Assembly (NCBI GenBank): GCA_949840605.1
Contig: CATKXN010000085.1
Span: forward strand, 1-11,747
Origin: an uncultured Alistipes sp.
Lineage (GTDB): Bacteria > Bacteroidota > Bacteroidia > Bacteroidales > Rikenellaceae
DNA: 11,747 nucleotides
Direction of reading: 5' to 3'
Shown piece by piece: positions 7,871 to 11,747 of the stretch. How positions within the stretch are numbered: position 1 is the stretch's first letter; every line of letters starts with the position of its first letter. The translations under genes were made by a program, and so were the position numbers. The notes below the pieces were generated by a model. That model searched no databases. It had not been told where the DNA came from and saw only the letters and a list, made by a program, of their open reading frames with translations.

Positions 7871-7897
7871 AAAAGGGAACCCTGAAGGTTCCCTTTT
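7871..7897. terminator. Bidirectional terminator shared by the LacI gene and tRNA-Thr
   Basis: An 11-bp stem (AAAAGGGAACC, 7871-7881, with GGTTCCCTTTT, 7887-7897) closes a 5-nt loop. It is followed by TTTTCTTTTT rightward and TTTTTACG leftward. It begins 9 bp after the LacI stop codon and 9 bp beyond the tRNA 3' end, so it can stop both converging transcripts. Confidence 0.85.
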
Positions 7898-7906
7898 CTT
7901 TTTGCG

Positions 7907-7978
<72 letters not shown>

Positions 7979-8000
7979 AACATTTCTCGTTCGAGTGGTG

Positions 8001-8032
8001 CAAAAGTACATAAGAAAAATGAAAAGACCAAA
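8001..8032 (-). promoter_or_regulatory. Promoter of tRNA-Thr
   Basis: On the minus strand, TTTG (8032-8029) is followed after 20 bp by TACTTTTG (8008-8001), matching the Bacteroidetes -33 and -7 elements. The predicted start is about 15-18 nt before the tRNA 5' end. Confidence 0.65.
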
Positions 8033-8060
8033 AATTTATACACATTTCACAAATATTTTC

Positions 8061-8068
8061 TATCTTTA
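8061..8068 (+). promoter_or_regulatory. Candidate -7 element for the threonine dehydrogenase operon
   Basis: TATCTTTA differs from TAnnTTTG only at the last base and lies 24 bp before the ATG at 8093, the usual distance. No convincing TTTG is seen 19-21 bp upstream. The 114-bp space between the tRNA and this gene therefore appears to hold back-to-back promoters. Confidence 0.35.
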
Positions 8069-8092
8069 CTTCCGAATCATAATAAAATACAA

Positions 8093-9043
8093 ATGAAACG
8101 TATCCTGATAGTAGGCGCCGGAGGCCAGATCGGTTCCGAGCTGACAGTTTTTCTGCGGGGTATCTACGGCGGTGCGAACGTCGTGGCTACCGATATGCGC
8201 GAATGTCGTACTTTGGCCGAAGACGGGCCTTTCGAGGTGCTGAACGCCCTCGATGCGACGGCCATGGCTTCGGTCGTGGCCCGTTACCGCATCGATACGA
8301 TCTTCAACCTCGTGGCCCTGCTGTCGGCCGTCGGCGAACGCAATCCCCAGATGGCCTGGAACGTCAACATGGGAGCGCTCAACAACTCGCTCGAAGTGGC
8401 CCGCCAGCACCATTGCGCGCTGTTCACCCCTTCGTCGATCGGCGCCTTCGGCCCCTCGTCGCCCAAGGACGGAACCCCGCAGGACACCATCATGCAGCCC
8501 ACGACCATCTACGGCATCTGCAAGGTCACGGGCGAGCTGCTCGGCAACTACTACCACCACAAATACGGCGTCGATACCCGCTCGGTGCGCTTCCCGGGCA
8601 TTATTTCGAGCGTCACGCTGCCCGGCGGCGGCACGACGGACTACGCCGTGGAGATTTACTACGAAGCGATCCGCTCGGGGAAATTCACCTGCCCGGTGCC
8701 GTCCGACGTCTATATGGACATGATCTACATGCCCGACGCCCTGCGCGCCTGCGTCGAGCTGATGGAGGCCGATCCCGCGAAACTCCTCCATCGCAACAGC
8801 TTCAACCTCGCCTCGATGAGCTTCACGCCCGAGATCATCTGCGCCGAGATCAAAAAACGGCTGCCCGCGTTCACGATGGACTACGACGTCGACCCCGTGA
8901 AGAAGGAGATCGCCGAAAGCTGGCCCAACTCGCTGGACGACACCTGTGCCCGCGAAGAGTGGGGCTGGAAGCCCGAGTGGGACCTCTCGCGCATGACCGA
9001 CGACATGCTGGCGCACATCCGCACCAAACTGGGCATGGATTAA
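8093..9043 (+). CDS. SDR-type L-threonine 3-dehydrogenase (NAD-dependent epimerase family)
   Basis: A 316-aa extended short-chain dehydrogenase. The Rossmann motif GAGGQIG spans 8-14, TPSSIGAFGP (112-121) carries the catalytic Ser/Thr region, and YGICK (140-144) supplies the catalytic Tyr140 and Lys144. FPGIIS (168-173), GGGTTDYAVE (178-187) and the late SWPNSLDD...WGWKPEWDL (276-298) are the pattern of SDR-type threonine dehydrogenases rather than UDP-sugar epimerases. The enzyme oxidises L-threonine with NAD+ to 2-amino-3-ketobutyrate, which 2-amino-3-ketobutyrate CoA ligase converts to glycine and acetyl-CoA; that partner is not in the window. The start at 8093 was chosen over the longer in-frame extension to 7922 because the latter runs through the tRNA and promoter region and the Rossmann strand begins right after MKR. 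First gene of a four-gene rightward run. Confidence 0.88.
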   Translation: MKRILIVGAGGQIGSELTVFLRGIYGGANVVATDMRECRTLAEDGPFEVLNALDATAMASVVARYRIDTIFNLVALLSAVGERNPQMAWNVNMGALNNSLEVARQHHCALFTPSSIGAFGPSSPKDGTPQDTIMQPTTIYGICKVTGELLGNYYHHKYGVDTRSVRFPGIISSVTLPGGGTTDYAVEIYYEAIRSGKFTCPVPSDVYMDMIYMPDALRACVELMEADPAKLLHRNSFNLASMSFTPEIICAEIKKRLPAFTMDYDVDPVKKEIAESWPNSLDDTCAREEWGWKPEWDLSRMTDDMLAHIRTKLGMD

Positions 9044-9396
9044 TGCGGGATGTCGAGGTGACCTGTGTCGCCGACACCTCCGAAAGCTGGGACGGGACTC
9101 TGCTGCCGGCCTATCCTGCCGGGACGCCGCGGGTGACGATCCTGCGGGGCGTGATTCAGCCCGGCGCCGCGATGGCGATGCACCGCCATGCGGTCCTGAA
9201 TGCCGGGGTGGTGCTGCGCGGTGAGCTGACCGTGGTGTCCGAGACGGGGGCCGAACGGACTTTCCGGGCCGGCGAAGCGCTCGTCGAACTGGTCGGAACG
9301 CCCCATTACGGGGAGAACCGGGGCGATGCGGAGACCGAAGTGGTGATGTTTTATGCCGGGGCAGGGGATTTGCCGTTGTCCGAACCGATTGAATAA
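9043..9396 (+). CDS. Small cupin-domain protein
   Basis: A 117-aa single-domain cupin. The first motif reads PGAAMAMHRHAVLNAGVVLRG (40-60) with metal-ligand candidates His47 and His49. The Glu normally found four to five residues later is not present (Asn53 lies there). The second motif region has GTPHYGEN (85-92) with His88. Small cupins of this kind may be isomerases, dioxygenases or simple ligand binders, and the substrate cannot be told. Its ATG overlaps the stop codon of the threonine dehydrogenase by one base (TAATG), so translation is probably coupled. It should be cytoplasmic, as no signal sequence is seen. Confidence 0.8.
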   Translation: MRDVEVTCVADTSESWDGTLLPAYPAGTPRVTILRGVIQPGAAMAMHRHAVLNAGVVLRGELTVVSETGAERTFRAGEALVELVGTPHYGENRGDAETEVVMFYAGAGDLPLSEPIE

Positions 9397-9404
9397 CCGA
9401 AAGC

Positions 9405-10391
9405 ATGTCGATTATGAAACGCATCGTCCGGAGTTTACTCGTCCTTTTGCTGCTGTCGGCGGTTGTCGTCACGGGCGGCAGTCTTTACCTGCTCTCCTAT
9501 TCGCTGACGCCCGACGCGACGATGGCGGCGAAGAATGCCTCGTCTTATAAATATATGTATGCCGAATATCCGTTCCTGCGGCCGTGGGTCGACAGTCTCG
9601 AACGCGCGGGGGCGCTGCGCGACACGGTGATCCTCGGTTCGGAAGGCGAACGGCTGCACGCGATCTATGCGGCGGCTCCCGAACCGACGGACCGGACGGC
9701 GGTGATCGTCCACGGGTATACGGACAACGCCGTGCGGATGCTGATGATCGGCTATCTTTACAACCACGACCTGGGGTATAACATCCTGCTGCCGGACCTC
9801 TATTACCACGGGCGGAGCGAAGGACGGGCCATCCGGATGGGGTGGAAGGACCGGCTCGACGTGCTGCGATGGATGGAGATCGCCAACGACCTCTTCGGCG
9901 GGGATACGCGGATGGTGGTTCACGGCATCTCGATGGGCGCCGCGACGACGATGATGGTCGCGGGCGAGGAACAGCAGCCCTATGTGAAGTGTTTCGTCGA
10001 GGATTGCGGCTACACGAGCGTCCGGGACCAGTTCGCCAAGGAGCTCAAGGAGCAGTTCGGCCTTCCGGCGTTTCCGCTGCTCGACGCGGCGAGCTGGCTG
10101 TGCCGGTTGAAATACGGGTGGGATTTCCGTGAGGCTTCGGCCCTGAAGCAGGTGGCGAAATGCCGGCTGCCGATGCTGTTCATCCACGGCGATGCCGACG
10201 GGTACGTCCCTACGCGGATGGTCTATCCGCTTTACGAGGCCAAGCCGGGCGACAAGGAGCTGTGGGTGGTGCCGGGCGCCGAGCACGCCGTTTCCTACCG
10301 GGACGACCGGGAGGAGTATACGCGCCGGGTGAAGGCCTTTGTGGAAAAGTACGTCGGCGGCGTGCCGGAGCAAACGAATGAAAATCGATGA
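9405..10391 (+). CDS. Membrane-anchored alpha/beta hydrolase
   Basis: A 328-aa protein with an N-terminal hydrophobic segment (about 7-31) after basic residues, most likely an uncleaved anchor with the catalytic domain outside the cytoplasm. The alpha/beta-hydrolase core shows the oxyanion HGYT (103-106), the nucleophile elbow GISMG (174-178) with Ser176, the acid in HGDADGYVP (261-269, probably Asp265) and His294 in GAEHAVSY. The type resembles COG1073 serine hydrolases, which include esterases and peptidase-like enzymes; the substrate is unknown. It starts 8 bp after the cupin. A second ATG at 9414 (MKRIVRS) is an equally good start. It overlaps the next gene by 4 bp. Confidence 0.85.
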   Translation: MSIMKRIVRSLLVLLLLSAVVVTGGSLYLLSYSLTPDATMAAKNASSYKYMYAEYPFLRPWVDSLERAGALRDTVILGSEGERLHAIYAAAPEPTDRTAVIVHGYTDNAVRMLMIGYLYNHDLGYNILLPDLYYHGRSEGRAIRMGWKDRLDVLRWMEIANDLFGGDTRMVVHGISMGAATTMMVAGEEQQPYVKCFVEDCGYTSVRDQFAKELKEQFGLPAFPLLDAASWLCRLKYGWDFREASALKQVAKCRLPMLFIHGDADGYVPTRMVYPLYEAKPGDKELWVVPGAEHAVSYRDDREEYTRRVKAFVEKYVGGVPEQTNENR

Positions 10392-10840
10392 CTATGGAAG
10401 ACTATAATTTGCAGCAGGCGCAGGCATTCTACCGGATTCTGGAGGAGGCCATCGGGAAACTTCCGGCCGACGTGCGCGAAAAACTGTATCGGCCGAGCGC
10501 CGTCAATTGCGTGAAAGACGTCGTCCTGACGGAGCTTCGCCGGCAGTTCGAGGAGTGCGGCTGCGACCTCGACCGGCAGTATGCGAAATACAACCGTTCG
10601 GAGTACTTTTTCGCCGACATCGTCGAGCCGGGACGGGTCTATGAGATCGGATATCCCCGCTGCCTGTGTCCGCAGGTCGAAGCCGGGTTCGTCAACGCCC
10701 CGACCCACTGCGAGTGCTCCCGCCAGAGCATCCTCTATGTCTACCGGGAGCTGATTCCCGACAAGACCGTCCGGGTGGAGACGCTCCGGACCGTCCTCGC
10801 GGGCGATTCGGAGTGCCGGTTCCGGGTGACGGTCGAATGA
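10388..10840 (+). CDS. Cys-rich protein of unknown function, V4R/ATC-hydrolase-like C-terminus
   Basis: A 150-aa soluble protein with eight cysteines: Cys41, Cys57 and Cys59, then CLCP (92-95), HCECS (107-111) and Cys143. The C-terminal pattern, a CxCS segment followed after about 30 residues by GDSECRFRV (139-147), resembles the ends of V4R-domain and L-2-amino-thiazoline-4-carboxylate-hydrolase-like families, which close with GD..C.F. The paired Cys motifs suggest binding of a metal, a cofactor or a thiol compound. This likeness is from memory of the pattern and is tentative. The start overlaps the hydrolase stop (ATGA); a second ATG at 10394 is possible. Last gene of the rightward run. Confidence 0.7.
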   Translation: MTMEDYNLQQAQAFYRILEEAIGKLPADVREKLYRPSAVNCVKDVVLTELRRQFEECGCDLDRQYAKYNRSEYFFADIVEPGRVYEIGYPRCLCPQVEAGFVNAPTHCECSRQSILYVYRELIPDKTVRVETLRTVLAGDSECRFRVTVE

Positions 10841-10881
10841 CCCTGGTTTAAGAAACCGATTTTAGGGCGGCCGGGGCTCAG

Positions 10882-10901
10882 GGCGTTTCAGAGCGCCTTT
10901 T
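10882..10901 (+). terminator. Weak terminator after the rightward operon
   Basis: GGCG (10882-10885) pairs with CGCC (10894-10897) around an 8-nt loop, followed by TTTT. The stem is short. A smaller hairpin GGTTT-aag-AAACC (10845-10857) follows the last stop codon, and an 8-bp hairpin with one G-T pair (10904-10911 with 10915-10922) comes after, so transcripts meet several structures before the strong terminator at 10931. Confidence 0.35.
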
Positions 10902-10930
10902 GTGCGGGAAACCGTTTTCCGCCGACATAA

Positions 10931-10962
10931 AAAACAAGCCGGGCAGACGCCCGGCTTGTTTT
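10931..10962. terminator. Strong bidirectional terminator between the hydrolase operon and aldolase
   Basis: A perfect 14-bp stem (AAAACAAGCCGGGC with GCCCGGCTTGTTTT) closes a 4-nt loop AGAC. Leftward it is followed by six T in total, 20 bp after the aldolase stop. Rightward the arm itself ends in TTTT. It separates two convergent transcription units. Confidence 0.88.
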
Positions 10963-10982
10963 CGTATGGCGGAGATCTCCGC

Positions 10983-11747
10983 TTATTCGGCTTTGCCGTC
11001 CGAACCGAGAACCTCCTTGATCTTGTGGATGTAGAGCTTCTTCATGTTGTCGCGGGCCGGACCCAGGTACTTGCGGGGGTCGAACTCGGCGGGTTTGTTG
11101 GCGAAGACCTCGCGGATGGCGGCGGTCATGGCCAGACGCGAGTCGGAGTCGATGTTGATCTTGCAGACAGCGCTCTTGGCGGCCTGGCGAAGCTCCTCCT
11201 CGGGAATGCCGACGGCAGCTTTCAGCGCGCCGCCGTACTTGTTGATCGTCTCGACCTCCTCCTGGGGTACCGACGACGAGCCGTGCAGCACGATGGGGAA
11301 GCCCGGAAGCTCCTTCTCGATGGCGGCCAGCACGTCGAATGCCAGCGGGGGCGGAACCAGACGGCCCGTCTTGGGATCGACGGTGCACTGCTCGGGGGTG
11401 AACTTGTAGGCGCCGTGCGAAGTGCCGATCGAGATGGCCAGCGAATCGACGCCCGTCTTGGTCACGAAATCCACGACCTCTTCGGGTTTGGTGTAGTGGC
11501 TGACTTCGGAGGCTACCTCGTCCTCGACGCCGGCCAGCACGCCCAGCTCGCCTTCGACCGTGACGTCATACTTGTGAGCGTACGCCACGACCTGCTTCGT
11601 CAGGGCGACGTGCTCGTCGTCGGGAAGCGCCGAACCGTCGATCATCACCGACGAGAAGCCCATGTCCACGCAGCTCTTGCACAGCTCGAACGAATCGCCG
11701 TGGTCGAGGTGCAGCACGATCTGGGGCTTAGCCCAGCCCAGCTCCTT
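10983..11747 (-). CDS. fba: Class II fructose-bisphosphate aldolase (C-terminal part)
   Basis: The 5' end lies beyond the right edge; 254 codons and the TAA at 10983-10985 are present. Class II aldolases use zinc to cleave fructose 1,6-bisphosphate into dihydroxyacetone phosphate and glyceraldehyde 3-phosphate in glycolysis, and run the reverse reaction in gluconeogenesis. Visible motifs are VLHLDHGDSFE with the zinc-ligand His and preceding catalytic Asp, VEGELGVLAGVED with the second-sphere Glu, GTSHGAYKF with a zinc His, VLHGSSSVP with the last zinc His, and KINIDSDSRLA for phosphate and substrate binding. The first reading frame codons visible read KELGWAKPQIV, so the frame is open to the edge. 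About a quarter of the usual roughly 330 residues is missing. Gene neighbours upstream are not visible. Confidence 0.95.
   Translation of the reverse strand, partial: KELGWAKPQIVLHLDHGDSFELCKSCVDMGFSSVMIDGSALPDDEHVALTKQVVAYAHKYDVTVEGELGVLAGVEDEVASEVSHYTKPEEVVDFVTKTGVDSLAISIGTSHGAYKFTPEQCTVDPKTGRLVPPPLAFDVLAAIEKELPGFPIVLHGSSSVPQEEVETINKYGGALKAAVGIPEEELRQAAKSAVCKINIDSDSRLAMTAAIREVFANKPAEFDPRKYLGPARDNMKKLYIHKIKEVLGSDGKAE

Noticed and set aside
8066..9472. A 468-codon minus-strand open frame opposite threonine dehydrogenase and cupin.
   Set aside because: Low-complexity Arg/His/Ala-rich shadow; the + strand genes carry catalytic motifs and coupled junctions.

Overview
The window looks like a piece of a high-GC Bacteroidales chromosome, most likely Rikenellaceae/Alistipes. 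This rests on a SusC/SusD pair, promoters of the Bacteroidetes TTTG / TAnnTTTG type, A-rich start contexts without Shine-Dalgarno sequences, and GC-rich codon use. The genus is inference; the phylum-level call is well supported.

Left half (1-7862): a nucleoside/ribose utilisation locus. A leftward run of five closely spaced genes (gaps 31, 14, 23 and 11 bp) encodes ribokinase, a 10-helix GRP/RbsU-type sugar permease, a secreted nucleoside hydrolase, a SusC-type TonB-dependent transporter and a SusD-type lipoprotein cut by the left edge. A divergent LacI-family regulator lies on the other side of a 323-bp intergenic region. That region holds a good leftward promoter, two palindromes placed to act as operators over it, a roughly 210-nt untranslated leader and a rightward promoter for the regulator. 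The gene content matches the ribose-utilisation (rus) type of locus known from Bacteroides thetaiotaomicron: SusCD imports nucleosides or ribosides, the hydrolase releases ribose, the permease carries it across the inner membrane and ribokinase phosphorylates it. The most striking detail is that the susC-like gene is out of frame at a nine-G run inside its signal-peptide codons. One extra G (or two fewer) restores a perfect signal peptide, so this is either a slippage ON/OFF switch or a homopolymer sequencing error.

Middle (7863-7978): a strong bidirectional terminator shared by the LacI gene and a leftward tRNA-Thr(GGT), which has its own promoter at about 8001-8032.

Right half (8093-10840): a rightward, tightly coupled four-gene run of SDR-type L-threonine 3-dehydrogenase, a small cupin (1-bp overlap), a membrane-anchored alpha/beta hydrolase (8-bp gap) and a Cys-rich 150-aa protein of unknown function (4-bp overlap). 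It ends in a cluster of hairpins.

Right edge (10983-11747): the C-terminal 254 residues of a leftward class II fructose-bisphosphate aldolase, separated from the preceding operon by a 14-bp-stem bidirectional terminator.
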